Positions 48,201 to 59,395 of a DNA stretch of 64,000 nucleotides are shown here, piece after piece. The notes beneath the pieces were generated by a model. It saw only the letters and a list, made by a program, of their open reading frames with translations. It made no database searches and was not told where the DNA came from. The stretch spans positions 7,291,501 to 7,355,500 of the forward strand of contig NC_056760.1 of assembly GCF_018687715.1 (NCBI RefSeq). The letters run 5' to 3'. The DNA is from Carya illinoinensis (lineage: Eukaryota > Streptophyta > Magnoliopsida > Fagales > Juglandaceae). The number at the start of each line of letters is the position of its first letter. The stretch's first letter is position 1. A program made the translations under genes and the position numbers.

Positions 48201-51200
48201 ATTTAGAAAGAGAGAGATTCTCCTAGTTTCCTAAACTTGCAAAAGTTGAGTCCTTAATGTTTTTATTCCCGTATATGCAACCAAATAAATACTTCCTGAT
48301 AATTGAAAATATCACCAAATAAAAGCACTAACACATTATTTGACCCCCCAAAAAAAGAAGACTAAAATCTTTGAATGGGTGTGGTTGTTGGTTTTCTTTT
48401 CTTTTTCACTTGCAGAAGTTAGGAGATTCTTTTGGAAGTAAACCATGGAATTCAAAAGTAAGGTAATGACACCAAGAAAAAGAAAAATTCTTCATGCTAA
48501 TCTCTTAAGATAAGTGTTCATATGATTTGATTTGATGCCTATAATTTCATATTGACCTTGGACTATTTTAATTGTCAGCTACCATAAAGATTTGCCATAA
48601 GAAAACAAGGTAGTTAACTCTATTTTTAAGTACTTTGATTGCCTATTTATTTTTAGTTATGTCTCATCCATAATGTGGCCCACCAATTAAATAGGTTCAG
48701 ATGTAGATATATGGTAGTGGGTAACATGTGAGCAGAAATGGAGGGGAGGGCCCATGCATAAAATTAAAAGGGTTCTGATATGGAAAATGCTTTCTATCCT
48801 AAACTCCATCTCCTACATTAGCTTGCCTTCAAGTCAATAAATCTACAGCCCTCCGATTAAAACCCTTTAACATAAAATTGTTGGTTTTTTTAGCTCTAAT
48901 CATGCACCTTAACATATACTATCAGTCAACAACCAAGAAATGCCATGAAACATCAAATTATCTTCACTTCAAACCAAAAGTCCTTTGCATTCTTAAAAAA
49001 CTAAGCTATCTTGCCTCTGACATCAGCCAGCTTGATGGGTATGCCATATCATCTGCCATAATTGCTCGCAATATAACCACTCCCCCTTCCCTTTTTAATT
49101 ACAAATGCTACTGTACAAATTCAGAAGACAAAAAGGATTGTACCAAACAAAATCATGTCCTCATTTACATCTCAAGAATGGAAACCCAGCATGCCTTTGA
49201 TACACCCTTAGCCCCTCCTTTTGCAAACAACTTTGAAAACAATAACAGAGAAGCTTAATTTTTCGTTTTAATGCTTCTGCAATTCATAGAAGCTTTTGCA
49301 ATTATCCCAAGTTGCCGCTTTCGAACATTTCAAAGCAATCTCCCCTGGAGAAACCATTTGGAGCCATGTACCAAATACATCGTATCAACCTTTACTCCAC
49401 CACACTTAGCAGGCTCCCAAGTCACGCACTTTCTCAGAAGATCCACGACATCTACTTTGAAATAGAACTAAAGAGTAATAATAGATACATAATAATTTTT
49501 ATGTTTAGATCGGATATTTTTATAAACAAATGATCATGATGTTTTTATATATTATTTGATAAGAATGTCCTTCATTTGAAACATGATCATTGTAAAAAGA
49601 GAAATAATAATTATACATCAATATGTAAATACCGTGTAATTATTTTAAAAAAAGTAAATAAATACGAGATTGCATAAAAAGAAAATTAATTTTTTAATAA
49701 TAAACCTCGTTAAGCGAGATTGCACGTAATATCACTCATTTCGTTCCCCCCACATAGAAAACGCTTTTGCATTCAAAGTGCTAATTAATTATTACCACAA
49801 GGACTACAAATGGATCTCAATTTCAGCAACAATGGTACTTTTTTTATTCAATATTTATCCAATCAAAAGAAGGTAAGATTGTCATTAATTAGCCATATGA
49901 TCATGTTTCAGAAAAGGCAAATTGCAATTTAATTTAATCTTAAGTGGAAAAGTTGTCTAAAAATTGATTTGTCATCCACTTGCAGAGAGAAGAAGGGTTT
50001 ATTATCCCCAAGTTTCTTCTGATTGGATTTTAAATGAATGCGTGGGCACTATGCCTCAATAATGGAGTCCACAAAAATCCAGACATGTTTAATGAGGCTG
50101 TTTGGGAAGGTTCCAACTCTGTCCACCCAAATTTTAACCACATTCTAAAGTTAGGGAAATATGTTTGGTACCCCACTGGCAGCCCCTGAAGAAAGCCGCT
50201 TGTCATTGCAACTCTACATCTCTCTCCCTCTCCCTCTCCCCATCCATACAAGTTTTAGCTTATGGGATTTTCCGCAGGGCTCCATGAGTTGCTCATCTTC
50301 AATGACTTGTAGCACATCTCTGCTGTCCTAATTGAGATGAGGATTGCTACAATTACATACTTTTGGGAAATATCTTCCAAATGCGTGGCGTTAATTGAAA
50401 TGACAAAACATGATTCAGTCATTTTTGCCAAAAACTAGCGATTAATTATCTTGTTTATTCACGTGGGATGTTCGAGGATCGAGTGTCTTGTCCTCATCAA
50501 CTCCATTATCTAAAAACAATTCAAGTAATTCTTTGCATTACCATAAAAATCTAAAACATGTAATTAGCGATTAATTCTTGAATGAAGGTCGATTGAAGGA
50601 ACCATTATTATTCAATCCTTCATGCTAATGATATCATGTTAACCCTAGTTTAAGGTCCAACCCCCCATTGTTAACATACCATCACACAACTTTAGACGGT
50701 CGGCCATGTTGGTGCCACTAGACCGACATGTCATTGGCATATGAACTAAGACCGTTTTGTTTGGATTTATTTTCCATTGCAGTTAAGGATTGGGGAATTT
50801 ATCAAATTTGGTCATTATAGTAATTTAAGTGACTTTTAAAGTTCATTCATTAAATAAAAGTCATTTAAAATACACCACATAAACTAATGCATAAAATAAA
50901 GAAAGATATTTTTCTTACGGAAAAAATCTGGATGTAAACGATTCTGTGTACTAATACTCGCACTCATTCAACGTAATTTGTCAGAAAGTCAGACTTTAAT
51001 GAAAATTATGTCAATTTAAATTTTGAATATAAATGCAGCAATATTAATTTATAAATTAGTATATAAATTCACTTATATGTAACAAAAATCTTTCTTATGA
51101 CTATGGTTCTATTATTAGTGAAATTAATTTGGATACTCTTTTAAACATGGGACGCCATCTGAGCTCAAATGCTCATGTCCAAAATCTTCGCTTAGGGCCG

Positions 51201-51479
51201 GATAATATCTCAAGCCCGTTTTAGAAAATGGACTCGGCTTTTTATAAGGCCTGCATATAGTTCCCGATATCTTGTTCCACTCTGGGCCCCGTAAGTAGTT
51301 TAGTGACTTTAGTCCATGGCCCATTCAACAGTTGGAGAAAATAGCACATCGTTTTCTTTTCATTTTTCCCAAGCTAATAGCTCATCAGTTTGAACGACAC
51401 TTGTTCCTTTCACTCAAGTTTTAGACTGAGATCTAAAAGGTCGTGGAAAGTGCCATTCGTAAATTTTTTAGAGTAATGT

Positions 51480-51510
<31 letters not shown>

Positions 51511-51795
51511 AGTTAAAGTAACGTACAAAACATATTTGTCTAATTGAATTAAACATTTATTTTACAAAAATAATACGTTTTTTTTTATAAAACTTGTAAA
51601 AATAGTTGATTACATATATAGCTTAGAAGACATTGCTTCAACTTTTATACAAGTAATATAATTAATAGTATATTATAAAGGAACTTTAACAAACAAATTA
51701 ATTACTACGATCAATATTTTAATTATTGCCAACACACGCGTAGAAAGAATTTATTGGGACACCATTAAGGAACTGTACAATTTCTAGCATGCCTG

Positions 51796-52440
51796 TGATA
51801 TCTCATATTTTTATGTATTTTAATTAAATAATTATCTTATTTATTAGTAATATTGGTTCTCTTGTTTTAAATTTAACGTGATTTTAGTTGTAGCATTTTG
51901 CGATTACTAAATTTGACGTGCTTTCTTGATATTAATTATTATTTAGTATTTAAATTGCTCTATATTTTAATTTATTTTATTGTTGGGCTTTATTGTTTTA
52001 TTTTATTAATTTTTAATTGTAGTATTTTTATTTGCCTTTTTTCTATTTTTTGTATCTTTTTATTTTATTGGACCTGTATTTTTTGGATAGGGCTTGTTTT
52101 TAGTGGGTTTTCTCTGTTTTGGGCCTAGTCCATTTGGCTTTTTGAAGCCTAGTTGTGGGCTTTTTTAGTCCAGTCATCTCTTTATCAAACGGCGCCATTT
52201 TGGCCATCCCTTAGGATTTTTCTTCTTATTTTCTTCTTCTCCTGTGCTCTGCTGCCTTCCTTCTTCTTCCTCTTCTCGGTTTTGTCTGTTTTCAAGCACA
52301 TTGGAGGGCATATAAGAAAGGAAAAAAATGGTGCATGGGTCTTCTTCAGTTTTTCTCTTGGGTTTTATTGATTCATCCACTTCTCTCCTTCTTACTCTTG
52401 CACCGACAGCATCCCGCATATGGCTTAATTTTTTTTTTCT
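51796..52440 (+). mobile_element. Possible LTR fragment of a Ty3-type retrotransposon
   Basis: It starts TGTGATATCTCATATTTTTA, similar to the LTR start of the minus-strand element at 54963-58661 (TGTGATATCTCATATGATAA), and continues through T-rich sequence with GGGCTTTATTG, GGGCCTAGTCCATTTGG and AAACGGCGCCATTTTGG words that are common in plant LTRs. A TATA-like GGGCATATAAGAAAGG lies at about 52307. No end, primer site or coding region was found. Confidence 0.25.
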
Positions 52441-53470
52441 TACTCTCCTTCTTTCCCTCTCTTTGCCCAAAAACCAAAACCCCAAAATCAGGAAGTAAAC
52501 TGAAAAAATGTTAAACTGCACCCTATTTTTTTTCGCTTCCTCACACACATTTCCACCCATCACCAACCTAACTGTCCCCCCCGTTTTTCTCCATTATTTC
52601 CTACGTTCTAAGCAACTACCAACAGTAGTATCTACTAAAACAACCCAAGAAAAGGAAGCAGTCATTGGCCTTGTTTGCTGCAAGCTATGAAGTGGGGTGG
52701 GGCTATCAGATGACTCCGTAGACGTTTGAAATAAGGGTTCAAGTAACAAAGGAAAGGGGAACCAAAAACTCAATAATTCCCGGGATGAAGCTCCAAATGC
52801 ACGGCTTGAGTACGGAATGAAAGAAAAGTATTGCACGCTAACATCGACCCCACCAATTTACAGGACAAATGGCATTAAGTAAAAGAGTTATTCTATACAT
52901 CTACCTACTGTATACTCAACCTCCGCACTCCGCCTACGTTTTCTTTTTTCTTTTTTTCTTTTTTTTTTTTTAAGAAAAAGGTAAAATACCAAGTTTGTAT
53001 AATATGTTTGGATTTTTTAATTGTTATAAAATCTTTCTGTTCAGATCTTTTTTCCCCCCTTCATCTTGTGGGTGATGAGGGTTGACAAACAATCATGTTC
53101 ATTAATAGATGGGCTGCACAATATTGCAATACTTGGAAAATTTTCAAATACAAATGCTATTCTTGGGCTTTAATTTCATATGCGAATGAAAAATCACTTA
53201 AAAATATAATGCATCTCAATTGGCAGACTGAAAATGATACAATGTTTTGTAAGTTTGAAGAAGTTAACACTCGAGATGAAGAACATTTTTCACTTTCAAA
53301 ATGTATTAGGTTTGTATGTGTGTAAAATTCATTTGTCTTCTTAAGTATAATAGCATTTGCTTACGAAATAGTAAAAATAATAATGTTTAGTCAAGGAACT
53401 TCTTGGTAGGAACAGAACTAAAAGCTTTACTGGGATTTTATAAAAATAAATTTAGTTTGTATTAGGGAAA

Positions 53471-53815
53471 TGATAGGGATCCTGCTGGGGGATCCCGTTC
53501 ATTTGTCCCGCTAACTTTTTTTTTTTTGAAATTTTTTTTACAGAAAAATTAAGAAAATGTTGTTTAATTATATTGTGAGTTTTATTCATTTTTTCAAAAT
53601 ATTTAAAAGTATTAAAAAAATGATTTGAAAAAAAAATACTTTTATTTTTTTCAAATCATTTTTTAATACTTTTAAATATTTTTAAAAAAATGAATAAAAT
53701 TCATAATATAATTAAATATAATTTTTTTAATCTTTCCATAAAAAAAATTTCAAAAAAAAAAAAAAAAAAAATCAACGGTACAAGTTAACGGGATCCAAGC
53801 GGGATCTTACTTTTG
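53471..53815. mobile_element. Foldback element with 150-bp arms
   Basis: Almost the whole 345 bp is one inverted repeat. The left arm begins AGGGATCCTGCTGGGGGATC, with GTCCCGCTAAC then T-run. The right arm ends in A-run, CAACGGTACAAGTTAACGGG, then ATCCAAGCGGGATCT. The inner arms are nearly perfect: TTTAAAAGTATTAAAAAAAT and GATTTGAAAAAAAAATA on the left pair with TTTTTTCAAATCATTTTTTA and ATACTTTTAAATA on the right. It is non-coding; transcribed, it would make a long hairpin. Confidence 0.75.
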
Positions 53816-54589
53816 TAGAATCTGTTTTACAACAAAATGCGAGTACTGCAAAAGCAAAAAGCTTTCAATTGTCAGATGTGTACTGTGTGTGTCAGGGAAG
53901 GGCATCATAGTACCCGAAGCGCTAAGAAACAGAAGTAAAGGGTATTTGGTCTCTCTTGCAACAAAATAAGTTTCAATTGTAAGTTGTCTCTAATGAAGAT
54001 TTATTTGACTCTTTGTGATATGCTCCCCCAACTGCAGAACAGTCAATTGATCCCCACCTATCATTGGATTTCTGCTTCTCTTCTTTCCAGTTCTGTTTCA
54101 AAGCTCTAGGTACAGTACCTTCTGTTTAATGGTTTCAGTTTTCTTTATTTCGAACGACAAAGTGCCTGCATTATGACTGTGAAACCTTCTCTATTTTCGT
54201 AGCAATATATATAAATATATATACTGTATATATATATAAAAGAAACCTTCTCTAGTTTCTCACACTCTTTATATTTTGTGTATATGTATATAATCAAGAA
54301 TTATTGATGAAAATTATAGGCGGAGCCTATGTAAACGTTTTTAATCCCAGCAAAGCTGGCAGTTTATGAACTTAATTAGCTTCTGGCCAGAGAGCAGAGG
54401 CACAAATCATATACGAAGTCTGATTTTATACTTATATAGAGATATTTTTTTTGATAAATTTATACTTATATATACTATGCATTTCCAGAATTTCTTTCCG
54501 GAATGGGCTGGTTTGGCATTGAAGACTGGAGAACGAAAAATGATTTGTAGCAATCTCCGTGCTTAGTAAAAAGTAAGAAAATAAAAAAT

Positions 54590-54725
54590 GAGCAATGTTA
54601 CATACAGTCACTTTTGCGTACTCTTTACGCACTCCACTGATATGATTGGCTGGATTAATTTTTTTTTAATATCCAACCAATCATATCATTGGAGTGCACA
54701 AAAAAATGCACAAAAAGAACTTCAC
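54590..54725. mobile_element. Small MITE with a 31-bp hairpin
   Basis: CACTCCACTGATATGATTGG then CTGGATTAATT is followed, after a T-run, by AATATCCAACCAATCATATC then ATTGGAGTG, the near-perfect reverse complement. The left outer part reads AGCAATGTTACATACAGTCA and the right outer part GCACAAAAAGAACTTC. AATGTTACATA-type starts mark a common small-element family in related plant DNA. Confidence 0.55.
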
Positions 54726-55800
54726 ATAGAATTTTTGATAAAAAATATATATATGGAGGAAGTGGTTGGTGTGGGGATATCCTGTCATTTTCTATCACTC
54801 AGGTGTAACCATCATACGTGGTCCGCATTCTTTTGGATTTGTTATGAGGATACCGGACATCTATTGCTCAATATCTTAATAGATAGCTTAGGGTTTTGGT
54901 ACACGGAATTGCAATAATTATTCCATACAATAATTATCCCTTAATTTGTTGAGAAATGTATTTGTAACACCTAAATGAAAGATCCAAACTACATGACATA
55001 TATTTCAAAAAATTAGTCAATAATACAGATAGTCTCATTGGAACCTTATAAAGAGTAAGAACTTCTTATTCTCAAGCAATGTGGAATCTCATACACTACC
55101 TATTATTATTCTTATCATATGAGATATCACAATTTACTATCACAATCTACCCCTCTTAAATTCCCTATGTGTGACGCTCTCAAATTCTGTTTGGAATCGG
55201 ACGGACATTTAAAGCGTCGAGATATGCAACACAAGGTTATCTGCCCCTGTTTATGACATATAAGATGCAATATTCCTAACATGCATTTAACAATATATAA
55301 TATTCGCAGCGGATAAATTTTTTTCTTTAGCAATACTATGCATCAAATTGAAAATATCCCAAATACTTAAAACATACTTCATACATAAAAACCCATTGAA
55401 CAACTAAGATCACAACACTAGTCCAAAATGGTTATGATCCAAAAAGTACTAGAGATGCAACTCAATCGTACAAGTAGTAATTTACGTTAATTATTATATT
55501 AACATTGATATCGCACCGTAGTTTAGTCAACTGTGTTTAGTTGATCAGCTCCTAATTCTCCTTCAGGTCCTGTAACAAGATCTACCATTCGGGGGGAATG
55601 GTAGTTGGGACTACCAAAGTGAGATTTGATTACAAATCTCAGTAAGTTAACAAAAAACTTCCACACAAGCTAATGATGCATGGATGACAGTAAAAGCATA
55701 AATGCATAATCAAATTCATAAGTAATTAAAGCATAACTTGGCGTACAACATAGCATAATTGACATAATTTAAATTGAAACATGAACTGAACTTGACTTGA

Positions 55801-55943
55801 CATGAACTTGATCTGAAACTTGACTTAGCATGAACTTGCTCTGAAACTTGAATTAACATGAACATGATATGAAACTTAACTTATGATGAACTTGTTCTGA
55901 AACTTGACTTAACATGAACGTGATATGAAACTTGACTTAACAT
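55801..55943. repeat. Minisatellite, 28-29 bp unit, about five copies
   Basis: The unit is CATGAACTTGATCTGAAACT followed by TGACTTAA. The copies start at 55801, 55829, 55857 and on to about 55943, diverging by a few substitutions each. It lies inside the non-coding LTR element. Confidence 0.85.
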
Positions 55944-55945
55944 GA

Positions 55946-56262
55946 AAAATACATACTTCACAGTTGTTGTGGCCCCATATATTCTACGTGTAAATACATA
56001 CTCCATAGTTGTTGTGGCCCCATGTATTCTACACAAACTTGACTTAACATGAAAAATACATACTCCACAGTTGTTGTGACCCCATGTATTTTACGTGTAA
56101 ATACATACTCCACAGTTGTGGTGGCCCCATGTATTATACGGAAACTTATTCTTTAACTGCTTAAATACATACTCCACAGTTGTTGTGGCCCCATGTATTC
56201 TACGTGTCACAATTGCTGTGTCTCACGTAGTGTATGCGTCACAATTGCTGTGACCCCATACA
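55946..56262. repeat. Minisatellite, 42-45 bp unit, five copies with spacers
   Basis: The unit is AAATACATACTCCACAGTTG then TTGTGGCCCCATGTATTCTA then CGTGT. Five copies alternate with short unrelated spacers, and the tail has two copies of GTCACAATTGCTGTG. Each unit contains the imperfect palindrome CCACAGTTGTTGTGG. Confidence 0.85.
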
Positions 56263-57857
56263 TAAGTAATCAAGATAAAACGTGACTGAAATACGAAATG
56301 ACTGAACCCCTGACGTAACATAACGTGACTTGAATATAACTTGAAATACATGACCAACTTGAGATAGAAACATTTCGTAACATGGCATAACATATAATAG
56401 ACAACATATTTAACATGACATACTTGCAACAGTGAATATTACATGACTTGACATACATGTAATAGATGACATACTTAGCATGACTTACTTGTAAGGTATA
56501 GTAATACATGACAGAATATATTATGTAACAGATAAAAATTGATGACAGAATAAATTCTGTATAATAGACAATTACGTGATAACTTGGCATGGCATGACAT
56601 ATATGATAACACACATACATACACTGTAGTTCATTTACTTAGCACATATACACAGTAGACTGCTAGTAAGTTAAAAGCTAACTTACCTCGATCTCCGCAT
56701 TTCTTATAAAACCTTAAGCGCGATCACGAGGAACTGTAATTAGTGATTCTAAAAGTTAGCAATAAATCACTAATAAATTGAAATATGAAAAATACTAACT
56801 TAAAGAGTAAAATTTTCAGTTTACTCTCTACATGTAGGAAAATGACCGTTTTACCCATAATTTAAGGATTTTGCATACTAAATCCAAAAGTCACCAAAAT
56901 TTACATGCCTCATGTAAATTTTATCCTCAATTCAAATATCAATTTAGAAAAATTTAAAACTAATCACAACTATTAAAACTCCATAGGGCCGAAATTCCCA
57001 TATTCTATTTCTATTGATTTTTGTTTCCAACTTGTTTTGATCAACCTTTTTATTTATGACTTATAAATATGTGATCTTCAAACCAAATCATTACATGGTT
57101 TAAAAAGATATTCTAAAACATATATAAGTTTCTGATTCAAGATCACATGGTTAAAAATTAACCAAAACATAAATTTAGCCAAGAACATCCACACTTTGGC
57201 TTATTTGAATATCTCTTTGCATAAAATTTCATATCTTTGAAACTAACATCAAATATCTTCAAAATAATAATATAACATGTATATAAGATGCTTAGAATCC
57301 TCCAATAAAATTTTCAAAGTCATTGGAATAGGTTTAGACCACCAAAGAGTTAAACTTTCTCAAAATAGAAACTGTTTTTCCTCTTTCAGTTTCTAAGTTT
57401 CTAAATCTAAGAAAATCTTTCATCAAAACCTTTAATCATGCAAAAATCCTCAACCAATAGTCATATATACATGTTAAAAATACTCTATAAAAATTTCGGA
57501 CCCATATCTATTCATTAGCTTGGTCAAAAACTCCAAACTATAACATATTCTCCAGTTTATCTCCCAGAATGACCTTTCTATAGTTTACATAATATTTGAC
57601 TGACCAAATGATCTTCAAATGGGACAAATAAGATATCCACGTAAACTAGACTAAAAAATGAACAACTTATATGAAAGAGATTTTATGATAAAACACTCAT
57701 AAAAGTTTCGAAATGGGCCTGCAATAGAACTCCTAAAAGCTGTCCGAGAGAGAGTGTTTGGTATTCTTTCAATGGAAAATGTAAATGAAGATAATTTCAT
57801 GGGGAGGGGTGGCTGGAGATACTTATGGATGAGATATGGAAGAGATGAGGCTGGAGT

Positions 57858-58130
57858 GAGAGTTAAGTGTAGGACTCTCTTACCCGAAGTGAGAGTTAAG
57901 TGTAGGACTCTCTTACCCGAAGTGAGAGTGGAGTGTATAACTCTCTTACCTAATAATATTTACAAAAATCAACTCAAGATATTTTTACCCAATAATATCT
58001 ACGAAATTAACTTAAAATATTTTTATCCAATAATATTCACAAAATTAGTTTAAAATATTTTTATCCAATAATATCTACAAAAATTAGCTCAAGATATTTT
58101 TATCCAATAATATCTACAGTTTTGAGCAGA
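57858..58130. repeat. Two adjacent tandem arrays, 33-bp and about 41-bp units
   Basis: First array (57858-57950): GAGAGTTAAGTGTAGGACTC, then TCTTACCCGAAGT, about 2.7 copies, the first two nearly identical. Second array (57950-58130): AAATTAGCTCAAGATATTTT, then TATCCAATAATATCTACA, about 4.5 copies. Both lie inside the LTR element. Confidence 0.85.
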
Positions 58131-58661
58131 CATTTCGTCCGAAAATATGAAAAAATGTTATTGCGCCATAAGACCTTAAATAACCCTCCAAGTCTAATGG
58201 CACAAATCATAATACATTTTGACACTTCTAACTATCTCCAATAATCAAAAACACACTTCGGATACCATAGTAAATAATAACACTAACTATATGGTTAGAC
58301 TAAAACCTATATGATTAATGGATTCGTGAAAACTTATAGAATCTTCACGAGGTTCCTAAAGTCAATAGAAATTTTACAATTGAATTTCTAGCGGGCTGTT
58401 ACACTACGTCCTCGTTAGGCTTATCCGTTATAGGTAGTATAGCTCGAGTCCCATAATTCTAGTTGAGATAGACTTTGGTACCATTTGTAACGCCCTAACG
58501 GAAGGCCCAAACTACATAACTTATATTTCGAAAGGACTAGTCAATGATATAATTAGAGTCCCATTGAAACCTTATAAAGAGCAATAACTTCTCTTTCTCA
58601 AGTAATGTGTGATCTCATATATATATCGCCTATATTAATTTTTATCATATGGGATATCACA

Positions 58662-58810
58662 GTTTAGCCAAATTTCACAAAATAAACTCACAAATTAACG
58701 TGATTTGATGTGGTAAATCAAATTGTAAAGTTTATTCTAAAGTAAATTTAACATGTAACATGAAGTCATGCCAGTTTCTAAGTTTGTTTTTGTAAAATCT
58801 CTTTGTATAT
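58662..58810. mobile_element. MITE family 3 copy abutting the LTR element
   Basis: Left: CACAAAATAAACTCACAAAT, then TAACGTGATTTGATGTGG. Right: GAAGTCATGCCAGTTTCTAA, then GTTTGTTTTTGTAAAATCTC, then TTTGTA. It has the same layout as the 2825 copy and starts at the outer edge of the 5' LTR. Confidence 0.45.
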
Positions 58811-59134
58811 ATATCATTTCTCCCATTTGTTTACCATTTTATAAGGAGGAATACTTATTCCATAAGAATACAACTTCCTTGAAATAAAGAATATCTATTC
58901 CTCTAAAAATAAGAAGAGCTATTATTGAGACATTGAAAGTTAGATAAGGAAATATTTAAAAAAAATCACTTATTTAAAATAAATTTTTTAATTAAAAATT
59001 ATTGGGGGCGGCTACCAAACCCTAGAGTTGGTCAAACCAACCTGAAATGGGTTTTCAAAAGCCATCCCAAAGGCCATGGGGTGGCATGGGCCGCCTCCGG
59101 TTGTGTGGGTGGTTGGCCACCACCCCTTTGTTTA

Positions 59135-59395
59135 GATCATTCTTATTCACTTTCAAATAACTCTCATATCATCTAATTTTATCTTATCTTAATCATTACA
59201 ACTTTTTCAATTTTTCATATAAAATAAAATAAACAATTTAACCTATTTAAATCTCAATATAAAAATAAAATAAATAATTCAACTTTTTCAAATTCCAATA
59301 CAAAAATAATATTAAAATAATATATTATAATAATATTTTATTTAACTTTCAACTTTAGTTTTAACTTATGTCATTTCATCTCTGGAAACAAACGA
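59135..59395. mobile_element. MITE family 1 copy
   Basis: Left end TTTGTTTAGATCATTCTTAT. Right end TCATTTCATCTCTGGAAACA then AACGAGG, whose reverse complement is CCTCGTTTGTTTCCAGAGAT. The interior has TTTTTCATATAAAATAAAAT and AATATTAAAATAATATATTA family blocks. Confidence 0.5.

Larger units (their letters stand above)
47102..53470. other. Gene-free stretch with GA repeats and AT-rich blocks
   Basis: The first 100 or so bases are the CT-rich leader of the DUF4228 gene (GA-rich on the plus strand). Beyond that I find no supported gene. It holds (GA)n at 47690-47710, a family 3 MITE at 48040-48200, an AT-rich inverted-repeat-like block at 49590-49740, and a possible long terminal repeat fragment from about 51796. 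Frames at 48878-49465 and 52174-52566 lack family features. Confidence 0.5.
54963..58661 (-). mobile_element. Old non-coding LTR retroelement (minus strand)
   Basis: Two direct repeats bound the element: 54963-55131 (3' LTR) and 58486-58661 (5' LTR). On the minus strand each runs from TGTGATATC to GGTGTTACA or GGGCGTTACA. They share a TATA-like TCTTTATAAGGTT and are roughly 75-80% identical by eye. Directly inside the 5' LTR on the minus strand is AA-TGGTACCAAAG (58473-58483), 9 of 11 bases matching the TGGTATCAGAG site that pairs with initiator tRNA-Met. The roughly 3.35 kb interior has no gag-pol frame and carries several minisatellites. This fits a LARD-like non-autonomous element. An internal TGTAACAGCCCGC sequence on the minus strand at 58401 may mark a nested LTR. 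Confidence 0.6.

Noticed and set aside
48878..49258. 126-codon plus-strand frame
   Set aside because: No family signature, no splice partners, and composition of AT-rich chance sequence. Kept as non-coding, though expression data could change this.
52174..52566. 130-codon minus-strand frame rich in Arg/Glu/Lys
   Set aside because: It is the reverse of a CT-rich tract; charged low-complexity product with no domain.
57754..58053. 99-codon frame with repeated EVRVKCRTLLP units
   Set aside because: The repetition comes from the 33-bp minisatellite inside the LTR element, not from a protein domain.
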